A stretch of 64,000 nucleotides of DNA, from NCBI GenBank assembly GCA_946902985.2, contig OX336389.2:129429572-129493571 (forward strand). Reading direction: 5' to 3'. Positions 1 through 10,430 of the stretch are shown one piece after another. The translations under genes were made by a program, and so were the position numbers. This DNA is from Meconema thalassinum. Taxonomy: Eukaryota; Arthropoda; Insecta; Orthoptera; Tettigoniidae. Below the pieces are notes generated by a model. It saw only the letters and a program-made list of their open reading frames with translations, searched no databases and was not told the origin of the DNA. Numbering within the stretch: the first letter of the stretch is position 1; every line of letters begins with the position of its first letter.

Positions 1-780
1 CATTTTTGCAAAATGTGAAAAGTAGGCTAATAAAAATCGTATCCTGTATTTGGCATTTTACTTCGGCATCTCAGTTCAGGTTATTTTCATAACCTTTGGA
101 ATACCAATTTTAACGTGTATTTTCATTGATTGCGTGTCCTGGAAGGGTGGAAGAGGTAGTTTACGTAAACGTTGTGCAGAAAGACCATTAGGCCGGTAGA
201 TGAGGAATTAGATTTTCCATTAGCCGTCCATGAAATGAAATTCTGACTAAGTCACTGCTTGAGAGATTGCAATTGCGCTACTCCATCGTGTTCACGCCAG
301 AAATATAGACTGCACAAATCAGTGCGAAAAACACTACAGCGCTATGTTTCCTATCTTCTTGGCCAGCGACATGAGTAAGTTCAATTCCCAACCATACACC
401 CTCCAGCCGAGCTTCGGGGAAACACATTCGGTGGATATCCAATGACATGACTTGTTCGGACAATCTTATTATACCCAAATACGCTAAGGTTGTATGTTTC
501 ATAAAATCAGCTCCTAAACCAGAGGGAGTTAGAAGGTGGAGCTAGTGCCAAAATCTTCCAAATCGTCTCAATAGTACAGAAAAAGAAATCTTGCATTTCT
601 TGATGAGTGAACGGAAATATATTGATTTGTTTATAAAATGCTTTTAAACAAATAAGCAAGACGATAGCCCCTGGCAGGAGTGTATCGCGTGCAGCCCGCA
701 TAGACTTATGCAGGGCAGGTAGTCTGTTCACTTGGGGCGCACACAACCCATTATGCGAGAGTTCTCGCACGGGTCCGCTA
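1..780. other. No gene seen; unique-looking AT-rich sequence
   Basis: I see no convincing coding region, tRNA-like element or terminal repeats here. Short open frames exist but show no recognisable domain. Confidence 0.5.
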
Positions 781-1119
781 GTAATAATAATAATAATAAT
801 AATAATAATTTTTCTTTCGTGTGGCCTCCTGAGAGGCCGAGCGCATTTCTTTCTAGTGGACGCCCATGGACGACCTGTGCGTCGGAATGAGAGATGACAT
901 GAATGGATGCAAGTGGACAAGGATGTGGAAGGAAGCGGTCGTGGCCTGTCAGAAGGTTCCGTCCCAGCATTTGCCTGTGTTGAAATTGGGGAAACCACGG
1001 AAAACCATTTCGAGAATGGCCGACGGGAGGGGCTGGAACCCACGCGTCTACCGAGTCAGCAGAGAACTTGTCCCATGACTTAACGCTGAGCTTAAGCGAG
1101 CGTAGCCACCACTGTCGGT
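781..1119 (-). repeat. tRNA-derived SINE, type C, minus strand
   Basis: The tRNA-like head lies at the right end. Read on the minus strand it has an A-box-like segment near 1,090-1,115 and a B-box-like segment near 1,040-1,060. The body contains the phrase CCCAGCATTTGCCTG and the tail runs into (TTA)n at 781-810. The same unit recurs at 29,185-29,507 (plus) and 29,508-29,873 (minus). A second ATA-rich run follows at 1,120-1,145. Confidence 0.8.
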
Positions 1120-1145
1120 ATAATAATAATAATAATAATAATATT

Positions 1146-2009
1146 AATAAGCTATCTACAATCAATGCCTTAACCGGGTATTAGTCGCGCCTCTTAGACA
1201 GAGCAGTTTTGTCGCGGCGATCTCTTTGATCGTCTAGTTGTAAAATTAGTTTAAATGCCCTTATATATTATTAATATCATCTAGAATGAATGGAAGTAAT
1301 AGAGAATAGACCAGGAAAGTATGCTAGTATGATCAGCTTAAAATAAGTATTCATATGATACTATTTAGAGTGAAGAAAAAGAATAGCCTAAGACATGAAT
1401 TGCCTTTCTCCAGTGTCACTTACAAAATAACGTTTTATGTACTGTATGTTGTAGGACTGTTCTAGACATATCCATTCTAACGCCTATGATTCCAACAATA
1501 CATCGAACTTAATGGAAGGCCAACTACTCTCATCTGTAATTAGGACATAATGATGTCTGCGAGGACTCCCGCAAGTGATCTGTGTGATCAAACTAACTGT
1601 TGGAAGTAATACTATAGACAGGCGGGGGATTTGAATGACACTGGCTGATTCCAATCGCCAAGCAAGGAAGATAGTGGAGGGGTTAGGGACAGGCCTGCCA
1701 CTATTCACGAAGCAATGAATAAAAATGTCCCTTCCCGACCTGTGTCAGATCAGCCATGACTAAGTTTAAAGAAAGAACACCTTCAAGGCTATCAACACCT
1801 ATACTATTCCTGCTCTGACGTACACTTCCGGTATTATCAAATGGACGCAGACATTTGGAGAATGTCCTAATTAGGATACGTACCATCTTAACAAAGGACA
1901 GATGTCTCCACACAAGTCAGCTGTTGGGCGACTGATAATCTCTCTGAGAGGTGGACGACGGTTTATGAACATTATCCAGTTAGCCATCGATGAGGAATGT
2001 ACAGCCATC
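1146..2009. other. No gene seen
   Basis: No recognisable coding region or repeat family was found. The right end may already be decayed LINE sequence belonging to the remnant that follows. Confidence 0.4.
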
Positions 2010-2705
2010 AAACTTCAGCAGTGGACGCAGAAAGCACTGGACAGTCGTCATCCGTATGATCTCTACGAGAAGCATGCCAGCATTGATGTGTCGAACAGCT
2101 GGTTGACTCTAGCGGACCAACTCACATAGATCGAAGTATTCAGGGTTGCAATCCAGCATCAGATTGTGACTACCAAAAACTGTCTTAAATAGATAGTCCT
2201 GTTAAGGCAAATATACAGGATCATAAATGCCGAAGATTCCAACTAGAACCCGAAGCAACCCAACATATTGCAGGAAGATGCCACGCAATCTCCTGTACTT
2301 ATTACAAGATTACCAACACCTTGCTCAAAAGTACTTATTATCTGAAAATATTTTGCCTTATTATCAGTACGTTCCTGACGCCGTTTTGGAAAATCTTACG
2401 CGCAAGTTGTTATGGGACAGATCAGTTATTACTGATAAAACCATACCAGCAAACCGGCCAGATATCATTCTCGTGGACAGAGTGCGGAAGAGAATCTTTC
2501 TCATTGATATCGCATTGCCCAATTCCCATAATCTGCAACAAACCTGCTGTAGGAAAATCACCAAATATCTGCCCTTGGTTGAGGAAATACCTCAAGTGTG
2601 GAGACAGGAAAGTGTAGTGGTTCTGCCCACAGTCATTCTTCTCTTCTACCGGCATCATCCCGAAACCATTGGCTCGCAACCTAGGAATATTCGGAATACA
2701 TCCAG

Positions 2706-3561
2706 GGGCCTGTTCCAAGAAAGAACTTTGCAACTTTTCACTTTTCACTTTGCACTTTTCAATTCTTGCAAAGTGCAAAGTCTTTCTGTTCCACCATGAT
2801 CTATGTATTACTTTTCAATTTCTTTGCAAAGTGAAAAGTCTTTGCGTAGGAATGATCCGATCATGTTTATTCCTTGAACAAACTGTATAATACTCCATGA
2901 TTTAATGCTTTATTTTCCGTGGTGAACTTGAGGAATTTAGTAACAGTTCTGCAAATAGTTGATTTTGATTTCCCATGCATTGCTGCTATACCGTGTTGGG
3001 CACCATTTCCTAACCAATGTAAACATTTAAGAATTTGTTCTTTTTCGGAAAGAGATCGACTTCTTTTTGTTACAGGTTTCAATAAATGGCCAATTATTTC
3101 AAGAATATAGTCAGCTTGTATTGGGGTAATATGAAAACACGCACGAAATTCCGTCGAAGTGAGGTTATGAAAATTTATCCAGTCTTTGTACGTCCTCATT
3201 TTGGATTCTTCGTCACTATCCTCACTTGATAATAACAAAAGCTCTCGTCGTAACATATTTATAACACTAAACCAAATTCTGCGCTGAGAAACTTGTGTAG
3301 AGACTAGTTCATTAAGAGCTGAAAAGGGAATAGTCTCTTTGCAAGATCTCTGAAAACTTTTCACTTCATTCCTTTGCACTTTGCATTTCTGCACCAATGG
3401 AGGAACATAACAGGCTTCAAAAGTGAAAAGATTCCTAACTTTTCACTTTTCACTTTTCACTTTGCAAAACAAATCTGACAAGTGATGGTGGATCAAAATC
3501 TGAACTGAAAAGTGCAAAGTGAAAAGTGGAAAGTTGCCAAGTTCATTCGTGGAACAGGCCC
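2706..3561 (-). mobile_element. Harbinger/PIF-type DNA transposon derivative with short inverted termini
   Basis: The ends are inverted copies beginning GGGCCTGTTCC. They continue for about 50 bp into subterminal arrays built from AAAGTGAAAAGTGCAAAG-like units, which also form internal inverted repeats. The flanks are CAG on the left and CTG on the right, a 3-bp target duplication differing at one base. Removing the element restores a continuous LINE reading frame. Inside lies a truncated Harbinger-like transposase on the minus strand. At 856 bp it is an internally deleted, non-autonomous copy. Confidence 0.75.
2867..3397 (-). pseudogene. Truncated Harbinger (HARBI1-like) transposase N-terminal region
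   Basis: About 176 codons are open on the minus strand. The middle and C-terminal part reads like the N-terminal region of PIF/Harbinger nucleases: FRACFHIT near the centre, then SLSEKEQILKCLHWLGNG and a helix-turn-helix-like HGKSKSTICRTVTKFLKF. The DDE catalytic half expected downstream is absent, because the frame ends in the subterminal repeats. The family's usual length is 350-450 residues, so this piece cannot be catalytic. It might still bind DNA, but that is inference. No good ATG marks the start. Confidence 0.7.
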
Positions 3562-3723
3562 CTGGTCTAACTTACATATCATCATGCAGAAGGCCGTCAT
3601 CTTGGAGACCAATTCTATAGTCCGTTCGTTTCTCAACGTGTCACCCTAAAAGAGATTGTCATACATTCTTGCAAATAAGCCGACGATGTGTTGATTTGTA
3701 CCCACCGGTAAAATGAATATGTC

Positions 3724-3808
<85 letters not shown>
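3724..3808. repeat. (TAA)n microsatellite
   Basis: About 28 perfect TAA units. The adjoining right side runs into a SINE, so this is probably an expanded SINE tail or insertion-site repeat. Confidence 0.95.
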
Positions 3809-3811
<3 letters not shown>

Positions 3812-3844
3812 AATATTGGTTTTATGCTCCTTGTTGTTTTTTCA

Positions 3845-4018
3845 GACGATGGGCTGCCGGAAATTTGCCCCGAAAGGGATTGTTAATGTGCCACTAAATC
3901 CACTGACACGGCTCCCTCGCATTTTGGCACCCTCAAATGCCAACTGCCTGCGCTAAGATTCGATCCTGAACCTTGAGTACAGAAGGCGAGAATGTTACTG
4001 ATACACCACGCAGAGAGT
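3845..4018 (-). repeat. tRNA-derived SINE, type F, minus strand
   Basis: It shares the block TTTGCCCCGAAAGGGAT, the block GACACGGCTCCCTCGCATTT and a tRNA-like end (GATTCGATCCTGAACCTT) with the better preserved copy at 30,370-30,597. Confidence 0.75.
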
Positions 4019-4019
4019 C

Positions 4020-4934
4020 AAACTGTTTCAGCCATATTATGAGGCAAACCTGCAAGGCAATGAAATAATGGTCCATTTCCGAAAGCCAGAGATCCTGGAG
4101 GAAGAACGCTCAATACAGGAATTCGATGACGGAGCCGAAGAAGTAATCCAGAGTAGATGGACGTTTACGCATGAGATTCAAAGGCTTGAGTCTGGTCATC
4201 TAGGTGTGTTTCAACTTTGTGCTTGAAAGCGTGATGTGTAGGCCTACTGAAAACGATGTGCAAAGTTCGAAGTTTGTTTAATTCAGAAAGGTTTCATACA
4301 GTATGGTGCAGAATAATTAACATAGCAAGTAGGCTTCAATAACTAGGGTATATCGTCAGCTTACAAGTGAAGCACACTAAGCAGGGAACTGGCTCAAAAG
4401 GAAATGAGCTGCGCGTGTAGATACTCAAAGTTCATCTTCTCAAGAACGTGTTCTCTGATATGGCGTGATTCACTTCTTATGTTTCACAATATGTTAACCG
4501 AATTTTCGATGTTGGTAGGCTTAATTGTGATAACGAAAATAAGTTGAAAGAATGTGTTCAGGCACATATTTCAGTACTTTATTTGGAACAATGAAAGTCA
4601 GCATTCAGTCTCTCAGTTACCGTCAATTATATATACCTTACATAATAGGCCTAGCTAGTTGAAATTTCAAATTCATAAAAGTCAAAATGTAAATTAAAGC
4701 TACATGGTCATGAGTTGCCGTTTCTGGATTGATTTAGGACGTCAAGTGCACAACTGTCCCCTCAGCAAAAATGGGCTCCAACCTTATCTATGATTTTCAG
4801 CCAATTATCATCTTATGAAATAAAGGCCAGATAGAGACCTCTAAAGTAAGTTCGTATCAGTCTTTCAAAAACCTGATAAGCGCAATACCAACATAGCGGT
4901 AACAGAACTTCAAATATTTAAAAGCGCTTTATTT
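4020..4934. other. No gene seen
   Basis: AT-rich non-coding sequence with the motif TAGGCCT scattered in it. No domain, repeat termini or RNA gene recognised. Confidence 0.5.
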
Positions 4935-5112
4935 AGCGTATGGCGTTTCGTGCCGGGAGTGTCCGAGGACATGTTCGGCTCGCCAGAGGCTGCTTCAAGC
5001 GGACACCCATGGGGTGAGCTACAAGTTCCGTTCAATTTTAAGTAGTTCCAACTTTCGCCACCAAATGTCACTGACACCAAGTGGTGAACGTTGGAACTTT
5101 GATAGAGCGTTT
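4935..5112 (-). repeat. SINE type B, minus strand
   Basis: It matches 8,085-8,280 in the opposite orientation. Its 3' half (GGACACTCCCGGCAC... and GCCATACGCTAAA) is shared with SINE type A. Its 5' half is different and contains an imperfect hairpin around GTTCCAAC...GTTGGAAC. Confidence 0.8.
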
Positions 5113-5215
5113 CAACTAAATCTAACCGAGAAATTTAGCTTCACACAAGTTTACCATTGTTAGTGGAAGGATCTTTAACATGCCATAAATCTATGACATG
5201 GGACCGCCGGCTTTA

Positions 5216-5345
5216 CTTCCCCTCCGAAGGAAGGCATACTGAATGATTTTAACGCTCTTAAAAAATCCGACGACTTCGACCGGGTTTGAACCCGCGATCT
5301 TGGGCACAGCTGTTCAGCATGCCACCAACTACGCCACCGAAGCCG
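5216..5345 (-). repeat. Diverged tRNA-like SINE head, type F-like
   Basis: On the minus strand a B-box-like segment (complement of GGGTTTGAACCCGCGATC) is followed by the usual type F wording around CTTGGGCACAGC. The body is truncated. Confidence 0.55.
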
Positions 5346-5535
5346 TTATCGTCCTGACAATCATTTCTTTAAAATTGGTTATCCCCTCCGCTCGGCTCTG
5401 CAAGGGATCATTCCTCTACCGTCGCGGGGACGGTATCTTGGAGGATAACACACTTTGTCTGCAGGTAGGCTACAATTTATTGGGGATAGTGAGTGGTGAC
5501 AGGCCAATCGCCCAAGCGACCGGTAACTTTGGGTC

Positions 5536-5826
5536 TACCGGGTGAGTTAGCCGTGATGGTTACGGCGTGGCTGCAGGCAGTCGCTCACATCCGGGAGGCG
5601 AGGAGGTTCGAATCCCCCCGCCGGCAAACTTGTAGATGGATTTCTGTGATTTCCCATCTTCCTTCCAGGCAAATGCCGGGGTTGGTCCCTAACTATAGGC
5701 CACAGCCACTACCTTCCAATTCCTCGTCCTTACATTAACACTTTCCTCCCCAGACAACACTCCACACGCGACGGTACTTGTAGCTCACCCAATGGGTGTC
5801 CGTATAGAAGCAGCTACGCCAGGGAA
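5536..5826 (+). repeat. tRNA-derived SINE, type A, copy 1
   Basis: The head has an A-box-like GTGAGTTAGCCGTGATGG and a B-box GAGGTTCGAATCCCCC. The body contains CAGGCAAATGCCGGGGTTGG and CTTGTAGCTCACCC. The 3' end stops early compared with copies at 8,899 and 25,963. Confidence 0.85.
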
Positions 5827-5839
5827 AGTTGGAAGGAAG

Positions 5840-6012
5840 TCAGCCTTGGACCTGTTGAGAGAGCATCCCAGCATTTGCCTGATTGTGAAAATGGGGAAAC
5901 CACGAAAACTGTTTTCAGGACGGATGAGGTGAGATTCGAACCCACGCACTCCCGGTGCCAGCGAGGAACGAGCTGGCGCGTTAACACTCTCGGCTACTGA
6001 GGCTGGTCTCCA
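5840..6012 (-). repeat. tRNA-derived SINE, minus strand, type C-related
   Basis: Read on the minus strand, an A-box-like segment near 5,985-6,005 and a B-box-like segment near 5,933-5,947 are followed by the shared body phrase (complement of CATCCCAGCATTTGCCTG). Confidence 0.65.
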
Positions 6013-7080
6013 TGTGACTACCATACTTATTTGAGGGGGCTAGTTTCAAACCCAGCAATTTCCATCTTTGATGATTTTGCAGCAGAGGCCAAAAACTGTT
6101 GCACTAATTTTCCCTACATTTTGAAGGTGTATTTCTGTTTCTAACACTTATTTGGACCAATAAGTGTACATTTTCTGATAAACGTTTGAAGTAAGCTCTG
6201 TTGATATTATGTAATATGCACTTAAAATACGGAGTTTGCTGACGTTGAAGTACTGTAGTAACATGGAGATTGCTGAGTTTGATGTAGGCCTAATAGGATG
6301 TGGAGACTGCACACTTTGACGTGAAAAAATATGGGAAAATGAAGTTTTTTTTGGATATTACTTCATTACTGATGTCCATTCTTAAGTAATTCTTAATTAA
6401 CTAAACCGACAACAAACTCCAAATCAAGCAACAGTCACAGCACGCTTGCCACAGTGATGTAAACAAACAAGAGTGGAGCATGCTGGGTGGCCGCCATATT
6501 GCAGTTGTCATTGGTCTGTCCGGAGCACTGCCGGCTGGATCGCAACACTCCTGGTTGCTTTAAACTGCCTGCCCATTCGACACTCACAGGCGTACAAGAT
6601 ATATGCATTAATTCACCGCTAGGTGCAGCACCAAGGCACTGAGATTGCCGCGGTATTTTAAGGGGAAGATACCTGAAACGAAGTATTGTTATGTTTGGAG
6701 GCTTAATATCGAGACTGACGGACGTGAAAATATTACACTAAGATAGTTCCTTTGTTATTCTAACATCTAAAAGTATTCAGACACATACTTACAGGCAAAT
6801 TTTCAGTATAAAGGAAAGCAAAAATACATGTGGTGGAGGCGTTTGTTATTAAGGGGCGAAATGTCTAGCTCATTTTCCCGTAATTATGCAGACGATAATA
6901 AACATATAACTACTTCTAACTGACTTAAATCTAACTTACATACTTGGCGAGATGAAAAGAAAAGAATAAGGACAATAAAAGACAGGGAAAAGAAATGCCT
7001 CCGGGCCCCGAAAAATGGGATGATGATTTATTTAGGGGCTTTGCGACATCGTGGTCATGTAGCCCCATGTACTTGGGTGT
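6013..7080. other. No gene seen; contains one copy of an inverted repeat
   Basis: Non-coding, AT-rich. The only structure I see is the block at 6,505-6,655, which recurs inverted at 8,345-8,512. Confidence 0.5.
6505..6655 (+). repeat. Interspersed repeat X, copy 1
   Basis: The block CACTGCCGGCTGGATCGCAA and the following 50 bp, plus GGTGCAGCACCAAGGC, occur again inverted at 8,345-8,512. Identity is high over about 60 bp and lower on either side. Confidence 0.75.
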
Positions 7081-7149
7081 GAGGTGAATTTGTATGATAA
7101 CCCGTCTTATTGTGATGGCTGTATTATACATTTATACAGATTTTTTGGA

Positions 7150-7935
7150 CAGATTGCTTATTTTTTTACTTACAAATTTATTTATTTATTTATTTTCTTA
7201 TTTCTTTACTTATTTATTTGCTTATTTGTTTATTTACTTACATGTTTATTTATTTCATTATGTAATATCTTATTTATTTGCTTACTTATTTGTTTATTTA
7301 CTTACATATTTATGTATTTATTTATTTGTTTACTTATTTATTTATTCACGTATATATTTATTTACTCATTTACTTACATATGTATTTATTTGCTTATTTA
7401 TTTACTTATTTATTTACTTACATATTTATTTACTTATTTACTTACACATTTATTTATTTTATTATTTATTTGTTTACTTATTTATTTAATTATTTATTAT
7501 CTTATTTTTACTTATTTATTTAATTATTTATTTTGTTTAATTATGTATTTACTTATTTATTTGCTTATTTATTCACTTATTTATTTACATATCTATTTAC
7601 TTACACATTTATTTATTTTATTATTTATTTTATTATTTATTTGTTTACTTATTTATTTAATTATTTATTTGTTTACTTATTTATTTACTTATTTATTCAC
7701 GTATTTATTTACTTACACATTTATTTAATTATTTATTTTCTTATTTATTTGTTTACTTATTTATTGCTTATTTATTCACTTATTTATTTACTTACATATT
7801 TCCTAAATTATTTATTTACTTACTTACATATTTACCTACTTACATATTTATTTATTTACATATTTATTGTCTCTCGTATTTACTCAATCATTCATTCATG
7901 TACCGGTATGTATTTATTTATTTATTTGTTTATTT
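7150..7935. repeat. Long (TTTA/TTAC)n tetranucleotide tract
   Basis: Nearly 800 bp of tetranucleotide units, mainly TTTA with TTAC, TTTG and TTCA variants. The open frames it creates (Tyr, Leu, Phe, Ile and Thr only) are artefacts of the repeat and not genes. Confidence 0.95.
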
Positions 7936-8084
7936 GCTTCCCCTGTGTCACCTTCTCTGGAAATTGCACGTAACCACATCCCACGCAGTGAATTGTCCGA
8001 TGGTATCTCATGAAATGAGATTCCTCGGTATTCTAACTTGCCCTGTTCTTATTTACAAAAGTGCACGCAGCAGTACAGCATTAT

Positions 8085-8280
8085 AAACGCTCTATCAAAG
8101 TTCCAACGTTCACCACTAGGTATCATTGATATCTGGTGGCGAAAGTTGGAACTACTTGAAATTGAACAGAACTTGTAGCTCGCCCTTTAGGGTGTCCGCT
8201 GGAAGCAACTACAGACTCAGGCGAGCCGAACATGTCCTCGGACACTCCCGGCACTAAAAGCCATACGATAAAAAAATAAA
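8085..8280 (+). repeat. SINE type B, plus strand
   Basis: Starts AAACGCTCTATCAAAGTTCC and contains a hairpin-forming GTTCCAAC/GTTGGAAC pair. It ends with the type A-like 3' module and an A-rich tail (GATAAAAAAATAAA). Counterpart of 4,935-5,112. Confidence 0.8.
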
Positions 8281-8344
8281 TTATAAAATCATTCAGAATA
8301 CATTCCAAACACGACTGCTCCATTAGCATCAATACAAGACTTAT

Positions 8345-8512
8345 GTCTGCCACAGAGCCTTGGTGCTGCTTCCTAGCGACTTTATTTGGAAACGAGGTTG
8401 TACGCTCAAACCAATGCTGTAATCGTCGAATGGGCAGGCAGTTTAAAGCAACCAGGAGCGTTGCGATCCAGCCGGCAGTGGTCCGGAGATTGCTCATTAT
8501 GTAACTACCATC
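8345..8512 (-). repeat. Interspersed repeat X, copy 2 (inverted)
   Basis: Reverse complement of the 6,505-6,655 block, including the CCGGCTGGATCGCAAC core and the CAGCACCAAGG segment. Confidence 0.75.
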
Positions 8513-8898
8513 TACTGGAGATTGCTAGGTTTGAAATTGACACAGCTTTTTATTAAAGAAAATGACATGGATTTTGCCGTGTTTGCAGCAACAGCGTACT
8601 CTAGGTTACATAAGTAGAACTCAATGCGAAGTTTAACTCGGTACCAATAACTCAATGTATGAAAATGTTTTATGGATGTTGTGAAAGGTTCTACTCATTC
8701 GGTTAGTGCTGCTATACCGACTCAGTGAGGAAAGTAAAGGCAAACTACAGTGAGGTCCCACCTTATAGAACGGGGCTTCGCAGTCGCCGCGTGACGGACT
8801 GGCCATTGAGTGTAGCCGCCTCTCGGGCACTACCAGTAGCTAGCGCACAATTAGTTAAAACATTTCCAATTTTGAACGGATTTAATAATCTTACGGTA
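8513..8898. other. No gene seen
   Basis: Unique-looking non-coding sequence between repeats. The open frames here have no recognisable content. Confidence 0.45.
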
Positions 8899-9230
8899 TA
8901 CCGGGTGAGATAGACGTGGTCGTTAGGGTATGGCTGCTGGCAGTCGCTCACATCCGGTAGGCGAGGAGGTTCGAATCCCCCCCGGCACCATTGTTTCCCA
9001 TCTTCCTTCCAGGCAAATGCCGGGGTTGGTCCCTAACTATAGGCCACAGCCGCTACCTTCCAACTCCTCGTCCTTACATTCACACTTTCCTCCCCAGACA
9101 ACACTCCACACGCGACGGTACTTGTAGCTCACCCATTGGGTGTCCGCCTAGAAGCAGCTACAAACTGGCGAGCCGAACATGTCCTCGGACACTCCCGGCA
9201 CTAAAAGCCATACGCTAAAAGAATAAAAAG
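8899..9230 (+). repeat. tRNA-derived SINE, type A, copy 2
   Basis: Head ACCGGGTGAGATAGACGTGG and B-box GAGGTTCGAATCCCCC. It has the full body and 3' module ending GCCATACGCTAAAAG with an A-rich tail. GGTATA occurs just before the head and again just after the tail, a possible short target duplication. Confidence 0.85.
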
Positions 9231-9557
9231 ATCATATGGTATACGAGACAGGCTACAGTAGACTACTTCACCACAAGTCTAAACCTCTGAACTAAGATAA
9301 CTTGCCAGATGGGAATGTAATCAATGCTATTACCACATGCGATGATTCCCGTGCTGCGTTTGTGTAACGGTAGATGCTAGTCAAGTGGCGCTGACTCAAC
9401 GCTCTCCACGCGTCACGCAGCTCAAGAAAGGCTCGGTGCTATAAGGAAGGCTCACACTTTACTTCACTCCTCACCATGCCTGATCTTAGTACGCCTCAAT
9501 ATAGTGCGTCATTGGGCAATTGTGAGTTTCAGCCTACATAACCGGTAGTTAAAGCCC
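9231..9557. other. No gene seen
   Basis: Unique-looking non-coding sequence between a SINE and the GCGGAT cluster. Confidence 0.45.
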
Positions 9558-10120
9558 TGCGCGGATGCGGATATCCGCGGATATCTGCAAAATTTTTCAA
9601 CATGCGGATATAGTTTGCTTGGCTGTGCGGATAGCGGATAAGCTGCGGATAATTTTAAATTTTTAAAATACAATCCGAACTTGTTTAATAACATTATTAG
9701 GACCCGGATGTTTATGACCTATCATATTATTCCGTTATGTTTATTTTTCATGACAAATGTAAGATGATGATTCAAGCTAATCTCATTCAAATTATGTCAT
9801 TAAGCATAATTAACACTCCGAACAGGAAAGGGTTGCAATTCTGGCTGTATAACATTCATTTTAAACATATCACATGACATACAAAGCCTGAGGGAATGAT
9901 TATTTCCTTAACTGTCTAAATATGTTGCTTTAGTAATTTATGATTTATCTAATTGAAAACATTATTGTAATGCCACTAGATTCGGATAACAAACGTGCGA
10001 ATGCGGAAAAAATTCATGCGGATGCGGATAACAGTTGTGCGGATGCGGATAACAGGCGAGGGGATGCGGGGCGGATGCGGATAACAGGCGTGGGGATGCG
10101 GGGCGGATGCGGATAACGTT
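9558..10120. repeat. GCGGAT-rich repeat clusters bracketing about 350 bp
   Basis: At 9,558-9,650 and 9,980-10,115 the hexamer GCGGAT and the longer unit GCGGATGCGGATAACAG are reiterated, with an internal palindrome (GATATCCGCGGATATC). The stretch between is AT-rich. Such subterminal hexamer clusters are typical of non-autonomous DNA transposons (hAT-like, for example), but I could not define clean terminal inverted repeats or a target duplication. Confidence 0.5.
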
Positions 10121-10430
10121 TTGTTTTTTCATCAATGGTGGCACATTTTGAGGATAGACGAGCCTTCGGACTGACTACCTAACAGACAGACGAAGATATA
10201 GGACATCATTGAACCTTCTTTATTTTGTAGAAAATCGAGAATCTTATTTATTTCCTAGAAAGCGAATAATTTCGCAATTTATCGCGAATCAAATACCGTA
10301 CCGCTAAAATCTACTCGTGGGGGTCATAAAACATGAAGATACCAGGCGTGACGAAGTTTTGGGCAAATACAAACCACAAACTCTAGTTTTACTGTGCCCA
10401 CGTTATATCTCTGCTGGTGCAGGGGCGTAT

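Larger units (their letters stand above)
2010..3650 (+). pseudogene. Non-LTR retrotransposon (LINE) C-terminal remnant, split by a DNA transposon
   Basis: Three separated stretches read as the post-reverse-transcriptase C-terminal region of an insect LINE. They are a helix-rich segment at about 2,010-2,130, a Cys/His-containing segment near 2,229-2,290, and the conserved block NRPDIILVD...LIDIALPN at about 2,445-2,525. After several frame changes the reading resumes at 3,562 with the typical end MQKAVILETNSIVRSFLN. The 2,706-3,561 element interrupts it exactly between HPG and LTY. No reverse-transcriptase core or endonuclease is present, so this is a dead 3' fragment. The LINE clade cannot be fixed from this part alone. 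Confidence 0.75.

Noticed and set aside
7084..7973. Long open frames rich in Tyr, Leu and Phe
   Set aside because: They are produced by the TTTA/TTAC repeat in several frames at once and have no non-repeat coding content.
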